Source of the DNA: Salinibacillus xinjiangensis
Lineage (GTDB): Bacteria; Bacillota; Bacilli; Bacillales; Alkalibacillaceae
DNA: 64,000 nt
Direction: 5' to 3'
NCBI RefSeq assembly: GCF_009649735.1
Contig: NZ_WJNH01000012.1
Location: forward strand, 23,027-87,026
In this document: piece by piece, positions 43,535 to 51,887 of the stretch
Layout of the letters: each line of letters begins with the position of its first letter
Numbering within the stretch: position 1 is the first letter of the stretch
The notes under the pieces: model-generated
What the model was told of the DNA's origin: nothing
Seen by the model: only the letters and a program-made list of their open reading frames with translations
The model's database searches: none
Made by a program: the position numbers and the translations under genes

Positions 43535-44794
43535 ATGAAAAAGGGTTTTATGATTATGGTAGTCCTTATTTTAGCACTGTCGTCTTTATCTGTTGTTATG
43601 GCAACAGGAAATGGAAACGGCAATCAGTATGGACATGATAAAGGAAAAGGCAATCCGCATCAGTTTAAGCTTGGAGTTGAAGCTTTGCTAGAGGAACAAA
43701 AGGATTTAATTGAAGGAAAACGAGTTGGGTTAATTACAAATCCAACAGGTGTTGACCAGGAATTAAATAGTATTGTTGATTTACTTCACAATGATGAGGA
43801 TGTAAATTTAACTGCACTGTATGGCCCAGAACACGGTGTACGCGGTAGCGCTCAAGCTGGTGAATATGTAGAATATTATATCGACGAGCAAACAGGGTTA
43901 CCTGTATATAGCTTATATGGCTCTACTCGTAAGCCAACACCTGAAATGCTAGAAAATGTAGACGTTTTGCTATTTGATATTCAAGATGTCGGAACAAGAT
44001 TCTACACCTATATTTACACAATGGCCTATGCCATGGAAGCAGCTCAAGAAAATGATATTGAGTTTGTCGTGTTAGACCGTCCAAATCCATTGGGTGGGGA
44101 AAAGGTAGAAGGTCCTGTTTTAGACCCTGAGTACGCCTCGTTTGTTGGAAACTATCCAATCCCACTACGTCACGGGATGACCGTTGGGGAGCTTGCGAAG
44201 TTTTTCAATGAGGAATTTGACATTGGCGCTGATTTAACTGTAGTAGAAATGAATGGCTGGGATCGAGATGAGTATTATGATGAAACTCCACTCGACTTTG
44301 TAATGCCATCACCAAATATGCCAACCTTGGACACAGCTCTCGTCTATCCAGGAGCAGCGTTAATTGAAGGTACCAATGTTTCAGAGGGGCGCGGAACAAC
44401 AAAACCATTTGAATTAATCGGTGCTCCATTTATTAATAGTACAGAGGTTGCAGCAGAGTTAAACAGTTTAGAATTGCCTGGTGTGAAATTTAGAGCAGCA
44501 TCTTTTACACCTAGCTTCTCTAAGCATAGTGGAGACTTATCTAATGGTGTGGAAATCCATGTAACGGACCGGGATACGTTTAAACCGATTGAAATGGGTC
44601 TTCACCTAGTAAAAACCATTCATGAAATGTACCCAGAGGACGTTACATTCCGTAGTTTCTTCGATAATTTAATTGGAAACGGCTGGATTCGTGAAGGCAT
44701 TATGAACGGACAGTCTGTTGAAGAAATGAAGATCCAATGGCAGGATGAATTGGATGAATTTAAGCAAGTAAGAGAACAATATTTATTATACTAA
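43535..44794 (+). CDS. namZ: Exo-beta-N-acetylmuramidase NamZ (DUF1343)
   Basis: A 419-residue exported GH171 enzyme that removes terminal MurNAc from peptidoglycan fragments, acting with NagZ. Signal peptide about 1-23 (VVMA-TG), then a Gly/Asn/Lys-rich linker. The domain shows RVGLITNPTGVD, LYGPEHGVRG (catalytic Glu in PEHG), LLFDIQDVGTRFYTY and SEGRGTTKPFE, all family hallmarks. Start follows GGGGAGTGAAG. The downstream importer and etherase genes (murP, murQ) are not nearby. Confidence 0.92.
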   Translation: MKKGFMIMVVLILALSSLSVVMATGNGNGNQYGHDKGKGNPHQFKLGVEALLEEQKDLIEGKRVGLITNPTGVDQELNSIVDLLHNDEDVNLTALYGPEHGVRGSAQAGEYVEYYIDEQTGLPVYSLYGSTRKPTPEMLENVDVLLFDIQDVGTRFYTYIYTMAYAMEAAQENDIEFVVLDRPNPLGGEKVEGPVLDPEYASFVGNYPIPLRHGMTVGELAKFFNEEFDIGADLTVVEMNGWDRDEYYDETPLDFVMPSPNMPTLDTALVYPGAALIEGTNVSEGRGTTKPFELIGAPFINSTEVAAELNSLELPGVKFRAASFTPSFSKHSGDLSNGVEIHVTDRDTFKPIEMGLHLVKTIHEMYPEDVTFRSFFDNLIGNGWIREGIMNGQSVEEMKIQWQDELDEFKQVREQYLLY

Positions 44795-44802
44795 AGAGCA
44801 AT

Positions 44803-44839
44803 GGCCATTCCCTACTAAAATAGGGGATGGCTTTTTTGA
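44803..44839 (+). terminator. Intrinsic terminator after namZ
   Basis: GGCCATTCCCTA pairs with TAGGGGATGGC, followed by TTTTTT. Confidence 0.88.
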
Positions 44840-44915
44840 TGCAGTTTAAGTTGATGAAAAAGAATAATCATGATAAGATATCAAAAATCTATATGGTAAC
44901 CGAGGGAGGGCATTC

Positions 44916-45461
44916 ATGATGAGAAAAGTCACTTTAAAAATGATTTACGAGCATCCCATTACACAAAAATATGTTAGACGTTCCGGAATGGCACATGCTA
45001 TTTCAGTCGCTTACCATGCTTTTCGCCTTGCTAAGGATTATGATGTGAATCCAGATTGGGCAGTAAAGGCTGGATTTTTACATGATATTGGTCATTATGA
45101 ATGGTATCAGGATGGAGAGTGGGATTACAGTCAGTATCGTAATTATGATATCCACCCTATCAAGGGAGCAGAGCGTGCGCACAAGCTACTCGTTCGCCTT
45201 GGGGAGGATAAACGTGCTGCCAAGGAAATTTCACATGCGGTACTCTTCCACACGGATTCGGCACTACCAGAAGGAAATTACGAGTTGAACTCCCTGCAAA
45301 AGGTTGTCCACCTCGCAGACGAACGGGACAAGCAGCCTGGCGATTTTCATCATTATCGGAATATCAATCAAGAAAAGGAAGTTAGATTAATAGAGGAGCT
45401 AGATCAAAAAATAGAAAATTATTTAGCGGAAAAAAATCGGGATGTGTCTAAGAATGGGTAA
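44916..45461 (+). CDS. HD-domain phosphohydrolase
   Basis: A 181-residue metal-dependent hydrolase. The HD motif is visible: His in MAHAISVAYHAF, HD in AGFLHDIGHYEW, and a later Asp in VVHLADERDK. Such single-domain HD proteins hydrolyse nucleotides or phosphoesters; the substrate is unknown. GAGGGAGGGC precedes ATG ATG; either ATG may be used. It converges with the small coiled-coil gene, four bases apart. Confidence 0.8.
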   Translation: MMRKVTLKMIYEHPITQKYVRRSGMAHAISVAYHAFRLAKDYDVNPDWAVKAGFLHDIGHYEWYQDGEWDYSQYRNYDIHPIKGAERAHKLLVRLGEDKRAAKEISHAVLFHTDSALPEGNYELNSLQKVVHLADERDKQPGDFHHYRNINQEKEVRLIEELDQKIENYLAEKNRDVSKNG

Positions 45462-45465
45462 GAGG

Positions 45466-45720
45466 TTAACGTTTATTTGAAAGTTCTCGAATTTTGCGGT
45501 CATGCTCGACATATTTACTCGTTAAAAAATTTACATTTTCTTGCGTTTCGTTAAATTCAACACGCATTCCATCCACTTTCTTTTCTAGGCGATCAAATCT
45601 TTTTTCGACTTTATCAAATTTAGCATCCATGCGATTTTCTATATCAGTTAATTTTTCATCCATTTTTTGTGAGTGTTGCTTAAGTGCCTCTAAAATCTGA
45701 TTCATTTGTGATTGCTCCAT
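45466..45720 (-). CDS. Small coiled-coil protein (paralogue 1)
   Basis: An 84-residue, fully helical, heptad-patterned protein (KVEKRFDRLEKKVDGMRVEF). No membrane segment. AGGAGGTGAAAAC lies before ATG. The N-terminus MEQSQMNQILEALKQHSQ matches the start of the protein at 47101-47298, so the two are paralogues of a short coiled-coil family of the DUF-type found in Bacilli; function unknown. Confidence 0.7.
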   Translation of the reverse strand: MEQSQMNQILEALKQHSQKMDEKLTDIENRMDAKFDKVEKRFDRLEKKVDGMRVEFNETQENVNFLTSKYVEHDRKIRELSNKR

Positions 45721-45981
45721 GTTTTCACCTCCTATAATCGTTATTATAACCGACGATTTACCTTTTGAAAAGAAAATGTAGGGTGTAATCGAATTAGTGA
45801 AAATGCAAAATGATTATATTTATTTTAAGGATAATACGTATTTTTATCACGCGAAATTCAATGATCAGTACTTACAAAACCTATAAAATTGAAATTCGAA
45901 AATTTTTCCGATAAACTTTTCAGTTAGGAGCAATCGACGCGATTAGCTCTTTTTTAGTTTGATGTTAAGGAGAGATATAGT

Positions 45982-47034
45982 GTGGGTCCTTTAGTATTTG
46001 GGATTAGTTTGTTGGTGTTATTAGTCGGATTTGTGATGCTCATTTATTATTTTATCGCTAGAAAACCTAAAACATTAGCTAAATATTTACTCATTGCTGG
46101 TGTAGTGCTATTTGTCGTTAGTTTGTTTTTGCCAGGGCCTAAAGAGGATACAACCTCGCCTGATGAGAGCGTAGACTATGAAAGTGAAGAAAAAAAGCAA
46201 GAGGAAGAAACTGAAGATAAAGAACCTGATGAAAAACGGGAACAAGGTGAAAAGGAAAATAAACCTCAAGAAGAAAAAGATGAACCTACTAAATCAGAAA
46301 CAAAGGAACAAGATAACCCTCCAAAAGAGGAGTCATTAGAAGAAGAGAAGAGTGAACCTAAGACTACTCAAGATTCAAAGCAAAAAGAAAAAGAGAAGCA
46401 ATCACCATCAAATCCAAATTTAGATACCGCAACTGTGTCTAGGGTAGTGGACGGGGACACCATTGAGATTCGCTACAATGGAAAGATTGAGGATGTAAGG
46501 CTCCTGCTGGTTGATACACCGGAAACGGTTCACCCGAGTAAGCCTGTCCAGCCCTATGGTCCAGAGGCAAGTAGCTTTGCTAAACAAACCCTTTCAGGTA
46601 AACAGGTCCAAATAGAGTTTGATGGCCCAAAACGTGATAAGTATGATCGACTTTTAGCTTACATATGGCTGGGGGGAAAGATGTTTAATCAAATGCTACT
46701 GGAAAAAGGGTTAGCACGGCTTGCCTATGTGTATGATCCGCCCTACACCCATTATGATGCCTATGTGAAGGCACAAACCAAGGCCGTTAATGCGAAAAAG
46801 GGAATTTGGAGTAAGGATGGATATGTAACTGAAGATGGATTCGCGAGTCAAGAGGAAGGGACATCGAATTCAAGCGGGGATTCAGCTAATTCAGAAGTAC
46901 CTGACAGAGATTGTGGTGATTTCGATACTCATAAGGAAGCACAAGCATTCTTTGAAACACAAGGTGGTCCAAACAAAGATCCTCACAGGTTAGATCGAGA
47001 TGGCAATGGTTTAGCCTGCGAAAGTTTGCCATAA
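45982..47034 (+). CDS. Membrane-anchored thermonuclease with Excalibur domain
   Basis: A 350-residue protein. Two N-terminal membrane helices (about 4-26, 34-52), a long Glu/Lys/Pro-rich linker (about 55-145), a staphylococcal-nuclease domain (about 150-285: VVDGDTIEI, RLLLVDTPET, PKRDKYDRLLAY with catalytic Arg and Asp residues) and a C-terminal Excalibur calcium-binding domain (DCGDF... to DRDGNGLACE). It would degrade DNA or RNA at the cell surface with Ca2+. GTG start after AAGGAGAG. Similar to YncB but with anchor and Excalibur additions. Confidence 0.87.
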   Translation: MGPLVFGISLLVLLVGFVMLIYYFIARKPKTLAKYLLIAGVVLFVVSLFLPGPKEDTTSPDESVDYESEEKKQEEETEDKEPDEKREQGEKENKPQEEKDEPTKSETKEQDNPPKEESLEEEKSEPKTTQDSKQKEKEKQSPSNPNLDTATVSRVVDGDTIEIRYNGKIEDVRLLLVDTPETVHPSKPVQPYGPEASSFAKQTLSGKQVQIEFDGPKRDKYDRLLAYIWLGGKMFNQMLLEKGLARLAYVYDPPYTHYDAYVKAQTKAVNAKKGIWSKDGYVTEDGFASQEEGTSNSSGDSANSEVPDRDCGDFDTHKEAQAFFETQGGPNKDPHRLDRDGNGLACESLP

Positions 47035-47039
47035 AGAAA

Positions 47040-47104
47040 TAATGCCTTCGCTTACTCTTACGGATATCTTTTCAAGAGATCTGGAAGAGTAGTGAAGGCA
47101 TTAT
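47040..47104. terminator. Bidirectional terminator
   Basis: AATGCCTTC pairs with GAAGGCATT with an inner TTACTCTT/AAGAGTAG stem; it overlaps the last codons of the convergent coiled-coil gene. Confidence 0.75.
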
Positions 47105-47298
47105 TTATCAAACTTCTTTTCTAAACGCTCAAAGCGCTTGTCCACTTGTTCAAAACGTTGGTCAACTCGCTTAAATCCAGCTTCCACTCGTTCTTCTAGC
47201 TCAGATTTTATTTTGTCCATTTTTTTGTCGACTTGTTCAGAATAAAGTTTAAGCGCGTCTAAAACTTGATTTATTCCTGATTGCTCCTTGCTTTTCAC
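47101..47298 (-). CDS. Small coiled-coil protein (paralogue 2)
   Basis: A 65-residue heptad-repeat protein (EAGFKRVDQRFEQVDKRFER) with an N-terminus SGINQVLDALKLYSEQ like that of the protein at 45466-45720. AGGAGGTGAAAAG precedes the start. The pair flanks the thermonuclease gene on the opposite strand. Function unknown. Confidence 0.68.
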   Translation of the reverse strand: MKSKEQSGINQVLDALKLYSEQVDKKMDKIKSELEERVEAGFKRVDQRFEQVDKRFERLEKKFDK

Positions 47299-47370
47299 CT
47301 CCTATGATTTACAGTTTATATGGTAGGTAGACTTTAGGGAAGAATAGGTTTGCTGCAATACATGAAGTTC

Positions 47371-47453
47371 TTGACAATACATAAAGTCTATAATAATATT
47401 ATTTTTATGACTTTCCAACCAATCGGTCACATTAGGTAACCGATTGGTTTTTG
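47371..47453 (+). promoter_or_regulatory. lmrB-like promoter and inverted repeat
   Basis: TTGACA (47371-47376), 17-bp spacer, TAATAT (47394-47399). Just downstream, AACCAATCGGT (47417-47427) pairs with ACCGATTGGTT (47439-47449), followed by five Ts. It could be an operator for a TetR-like repressor (none adjacent) or a terminator for attenuation. Confidence 0.6.
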
Positions 47454-47494
47454 ATGTTCAGCACTGATTAATGAAAAAAGGGGAAGATGGTTAC

Positions 47495-48958
47495 ATGTCA
47501 CAGCAAGTACATGAACAGAGTCAATCAAATGTAAAAATCGGTCCAATGCTGGCGGTCATGTTAATAGGAGCTTTTGTTGGGATCCTCAATGAAACCTTAT
47601 TAGCAACTGCACTGCCATCCATTCGAGCCGATTTTGGAATAAACGAAAACAAGGTCCAATGGCTAACGACAGCCTTTTTACTTACCAATGGTGTGATGAT
47701 TCCCATTTCAGCCTTTTTAATCGAACGGTTTACAACAAGAAAATTATTCCTAACCGCTTTTAGTATATTTGGTGTGGGTACATTCATTGGAGCCATTTCC
47801 CACACGTTCCCGCTATTACTAACTGGGAGAATTGTGCAGGCCACAGGCTCAGGAATTATGCTTCCGTTAATGATGACCGTCATTTTAACGGTCATTCCTA
47901 GAGAAAAGCGGGGTGGGGCCATGGGATTTGCTGGAATTGTGATTTCTTTTGGTCCTGCGATTGGTCCGACTCTCTCTGGCTGGTTACTAAATCATTTTTC
48001 ATGGCGTTCTTTATTCTACGTCGTGTTACCGATTGTGATTTTAACAGTAATTTTTGCTTACTTTGCCATTAAAAACGTCACGCGACTCACTTACCCTAAA
48101 ATTGATGTTATCTCCATTATCCTTTCTTCTTTAGGATTTGGTGGCCTCTTATATGGGTTTAGTAGTGCAGGGGAAGACGGATGGAGCAGTGCTTCAGTTC
48201 TTACTCCTTTGATTGGTGGAGCGCTTATTTTAGCTATATTTATTATGCGTCAGCTTAAGTTGAAAACGCCGCTTCTACAGTTTAGAGTATTTAAATTTAA
48301 TGTCTTTTCTTTATCGCTTATCATTACGATGATTGTGCTCATGTCCATGATCGGAGCCGAAACCTTACTGCCATTATACATGCAGGAATTAAGAGGATTT
48401 TCTCCATTAGAATCTGGCCTAATGTTACTTCCTGGTGCCATTGTAATGGGGATCATGTCTCCTGTTACGGGGATGTTGTTTGATAAATTTGGTGCAAGGT
48501 GGTTAGCTGTACCTGGCTTAGCCATTGTCGCAATAACTACATTTGTGTTTACCAATTTATCGATGGATACATCCTTCACGTTGTTAGCCACAATCTATGC
48601 AATTCGGATGTTTGGATTAGCCTTGGCTATGATGCCAGTCATGACAGCTGGTTTAAATCAAATTCCGGACGAATGGAATGCGCATGGTTCCGCAATGGCC
48701 AATACGATGCAGCAGGTTTCCGCCTCCATCGGGACAGCAATCCTCGTAACGGTTATGACCACAGGAGCGAAAAATTTCAAACCTGATTTAGCGTCCCTAG
48801 GTGGGCTTTCTCAGGCTGAGGCACAGCAACAGATTGCAAATCAAGCTTTATTAAGCGGCTATAATCAAGCATTTTTATTCGCATCTATTTTAGCTGTTGT
48901 CGGAATGCTATTAGCTTTATTTTTAAAGAGTAAAAAAGCAGAAGCTGCGAATGAATAA
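47495..48958 (+). CDS. Multidrug MFS exporter, DHA2 family (LmrB/EmrB-like)
   Basis: A 487-residue proton-driven drug exporter with 14 predicted helices. It starts with GPMLAVMLIGAFVGILNETLLATALPSI, very like B. subtilis LmrB; motif A is weak (FLIERFTTRKLF) and motif C GPAIGPTLSGWLL is clear. I prefer ATG at 47495 to the one at 47471, which lacks a binding site, though spacing from GGGG is long for it. Probable substrates are lincosamides or similar drugs by family analogy. Confidence 0.82.
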   Translation: MSQQVHEQSQSNVKIGPMLAVMLIGAFVGILNETLLATALPSIRADFGINENKVQWLTTAFLLTNGVMIPISAFLIERFTTRKLFLTAFSIFGVGTFIGAISHTFPLLLTGRIVQATGSGIMLPLMMTVILTVIPREKRGGAMGFAGIVISFGPAIGPTLSGWLLNHFSWRSLFYVVLPIVILTVIFAYFAIKNVTRLTYPKIDVISIILSSLGFGGLLYGFSSAGEDGWSSASVLTPLIGGALILAIFIMRQLKLKTPLLQFRVFKFNVFSLSLIITMIVLMSMIGAETLLPLYMQELRGFSPLESGLMLLPGAIVMGIMSPVTGMLFDKFGARWLAVPGLAIVAITTFVFTNLSMDTSFTLLATIYAIRMFGLALAMMPVMTAGLNQIPDEWNAHGSAMANTMQQVSASIGTAILVTVMTTGAKNFKPDLASLGGLSQAEAQQQIANQALLSGYNQAFLFASILAVVGMLLALFLKSKKAEAANE

Positions 48959-49079
48959 ATGTATAAATCGGAAAAGACCATTCTAGCTAACTAGAGTGGT
49001 CTTTTCTTGTATTAAAGGGTTTGAGACCGAATATATCGAAATAGAAAGGAGGACGAAAATTAAAAAAGGAAAGAACTTT

Positions 49080-50598
49080 ATGACAAAAGAGGACCAATAT
49101 TTAGTAGAAGAAGCACAAAAGGGTAATGAGGACGCGTTTAGTCGTTTAATTCAAAACCACCGAGCCAAAGCCATTCATTGGGCAAAGGTCATCACAAAGG
49201 ACCCATACTTGGCTGAAGATATCGTTCAGGATACCATTCTTCGCTCATATCTGCATTTAGAGAAACTGGAAAAGTCGGAACGCTTTTTACCATGGCTACG
49301 AAGCATGGTTCGAAACCAAGCCATCGATTATATACGGAAAAATAAAAGAATGGTACAAACACCTCAAGAGGATATTGAGAGAATCTCCCACACAGATAAG
49401 AATCCAGACCAAATATTGGAGGAGCGTGATTGGCTCGATGCCATCCAACAGCTATCCCAATCATTAACAGAGCGAGATCAGCGAATATTTGAGGCACATT
49501 TCTTTAAGCAACAACCGCCAGACCATATAGCCAAGCAATTTAATATGAAAATTAGTAATGTCTATAACATCATCTCTAGAACGAAGGTGAAACTACAGAC
49601 TAAGGCATTCCAACAAGAGATAGAACGGTTTATTCATCAACGTCAGCAAGATAGGAGCCCATCGAAAAACATACTAAAAACACCTAACCTTCAATCTTCA
49701 TATACATCACTAGGTCATGTACTACATGAAGTTTTCACTTATATAAGCTCAAAATCTTACAGCTTAAGTGAAATCATGGGCTATTCTGGTCAAGCATTTC
49801 GAATTCAATCGACGGAGGATGTTGGATTAAGTAGTAGCCTTATCTATGACTGGAGCTGGGTACTGGGAAAAGTAGCAGCCATTTTTGGAACCAGGTCATA
49901 TTCGATTGGCAAACCAAACCAAACCCCGACACCAGAATTATTACTGAAAGCTCTCGTATTAATCCATGATTCAATAGATCGTGGAATCCCTGCAATTGTT
50001 TGGAATTTGACCACCAGTGAATTTGGAATCGTTTATGGTTATGATACAGAAAAAGGGATTGTTTACATATGGGGATGCCACTCACACCTCACAGCAAGTT
50101 GCTTATACCGAACTTGGGAGAACGGTAGAAAATCCGGAGTTATTTGTGGCGGCGATCGATAGACCTCAGCAGAGACCAAATCTAAAAAAGACCATCCACC
50201 ATATCTTAGCTCACTATGAGGGAAAAGAGCCTGCCGTTTCAGGCTATATTCAAGGTTTAGCATCCTACAACACTTGGATTCAGGCGATACAAGAAGAGAA
50301 ACTCGACTCTATCGGACATGCCTATCAAGTAGCCTTAATGAAAGAAGCAAGAGAGCATGCTCTTTGCTTTCTACAAGATATACATAATTTTGAATCAGAG
50401 AAAGAGGTACGTTCAGCTGTTGCCAGTTTTCAACAGGTAGATCACTTTTATGGGGAGCTCTACCCAAGATTTCCATATGGGTTTAAAGACATTCAGCTTA
50501 ATGTTCGAGACCATGCTGTCCCACTATTAAAGCAAATCCAGCAGGCAGAAGCACAAGGAACTCATCACCTGAAAAAATTTTTGAAAAAATCTTTTTAA
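49080..50598 (+). pseudogene. Sigma-70 (ECF) factor fused to a BtrH-like domain, frameshifted by one G
   Basis: Residues 1-165 are an ECF sigma factor (AFSRLIQNHRAKAIHWAKVI, AEDIVQDTILRSYLHLEK, region 4 SLTERDQRIFEAHFFKQQPPD... SNVYNIISRTKVKL). After a linker comes a domain resembling BtrH/C39-like peptidase folds (LGHVLHEVFTYISSKSYSLSEIMGYSG, IPAIVWNL...FGIVYGYD). At GGGG (50071-50074) one extra G shifts the frame; removing it joins YIWDATHTSQQVAYTEL and runs to 50598, giving about 505 residues. The split point is a homopolymer, so a sequencing error or real inactivation are both possible. Confidence 0.7.
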
Positions 50599-50666
50599 AA
50601 TTGATAGATAAATAAAGCCTAAAACGTCTTTCTTCATGAAAACAAATTTATAGGAGGGTATTTCAC

Positions 50667-51431
50667 ATGATCACAACTGTAAAAGAACCAATTGTGAAAA
50701 CATTGGGAGGTGCAGGGTTATACGTACGAGATGTAAAGAAAATGACAGACTGGTATGGCAAGTTAATGGATATGCCTACTTCCAACTTTGATGAAAAAAG
50801 TCCCATCTATGTATTTGACATGGACAATGGCGTGAATTTGGCGTTGGATGATTATCGAAATATGAAAAATTTAAAAAAATATCCAATCTGTCAAATGAAA
50901 ACTGGGGATATTAAAAAAGCTTATGATTTGGTTCAAAAGAGTAAGATTCCGCTTATTTTGGATCTCCAGCGTCCACATCCAGGACTTGCATATTTTATCA
51001 TTGAGGACTCTGAAGGAAACGCAATAATGATTGTGGAATCTGACTGGATCAATCCGAATCCTATGAAGCCAGCTAATCCAAATCATCCAATCAAAAATCA
51101 TCTGAACACGATTGTCATTCCCGTTCAAGATTTGAAGCGAGCAACAGAATGGTACAGCAAGCTACTTGGCTACCCGATTAAACCGGAACGACAGGACGGG
51201 GGACCCATCTACTGGTTTGAGATGGACAATGGGACAGGGCTGTTACTTGACGATAACCGCAATAATGATGACTTAGATACGTATCCAACCTTCATGCTTA
51301 AGGCTTCCAATATCCATGAGGCTTTTGCTTATATTCAAGAAAAAGAGATTGAAGTAGTAAGAGAAATACAGTTTGATCATTTCTTTTTTATAAAGGATTT
51401 AGAAGGTAATACCGTTATGATTTGTGCATAA
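50667..51431 (+). CDS. VOC (glyoxalase/dioxygenase) family protein, tandem domain
   Basis: A 254-residue protein made of two VOC domains (about 8-125 and 143-254). Each begins with the beta strand and WYxKLxxxP motif (DWYGKLMDMP and EWYSKLLGYP) and ends in FxIxDxEGNxxMI. The repeated MDNGxxLxLDDxRN segments supply possible metal ligands, although the His/Glu set typical of glyoxalase I is incomplete. Substrate unknown. GGAGGGTATTTC precedes ATG. Confidence 0.8.
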   Translation: MITTVKEPIVKTLGGAGLYVRDVKKMTDWYGKLMDMPTSNFDEKSPIYVFDMDNGVNLALDDYRNMKNLKKYPICQMKTGDIKKAYDLVQKSKIPLILDLQRPHPGLAYFIIEDSEGNAIMIVESDWINPNPMKPANPNHPIKNHLNTIVIPVQDLKRATEWYSKLLGYPIKPERQDGGPIYWFEMDNGTGLLLDDNRNNDDLDTYPTFMLKASNIHEAFAYIQEKEIEVVREIQFDHFFFIKDLEGNTVMICA

Positions 51432-51440
51432 TACTACAGG

Positions 51441-51472
51441 AAAGCGAGTGTGTCAGCACTCGCTTTTTTATA
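51441..51472 (+). terminator. Intrinsic terminator after the VOC gene
   Basis: AAAGCGAGTG pairs with CACTCGCTTT, followed by a T run. Confidence 0.85.
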
Positions 51473-51483
51473 TGCTCATGATG

Positions 51484-51777
51484 TTTACAGCATTTTAGGT
51501 GTGGACTTCAGCATCATACTGCAGAACTTTAGCAAACAAGCACCTAACTCTAGCAAAAGGTATACATCCTTTAGCATCAGACAATTTTTATACATGATGT
51601 TCAGCATCTACATAACAGTATCGGCACTTTAGTATAATTTGCCTGAACTTTAGCATACTATTTTCATTATTGAGCAACTACACCGTTTACATTGGCAAAA
51701 AAACCCTCAACTTTCGCCAAAACGTCAATCTTTATCAAATAAGCCAAAACTTCAGCATAATCGGGGACATCTTCAGC
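51484..51777 (-). repeat. GCTRAAR 21-bp-period array C (inverted)
   Basis: Words YTTYAGC end at 51491, 51512, 51533, 51554, 51575, then after a disrupted part (51605, 51619) at 51633, 51654, 51675, 51696, 51717, 51736, 51756 and 51777. Nearly all steps are 21; two are 19 and 20. Some units are degenerate (TTGAGC, TTGGC, TTTCGCC) but keep phase. It lies beyond the VOC terminator and before the DUF3231 gene. Confidence 0.85.
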
Positions 51778-51887
51778 CACCCCCTCACCCCGCCCTCACA
51801 CTCATCATCACGCCCCCTCTATACAATGTATAAACTTCCCACCCCTAACAAAACCTATAAAAAATAAACTAAAGGGGATTTTGAAAA

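Noticed and set aside
45082..45288. Overlapping plus-strand frame within the HD gene
   Set aside because: It is a shadow of the HD hydrolase gene with no binding site.
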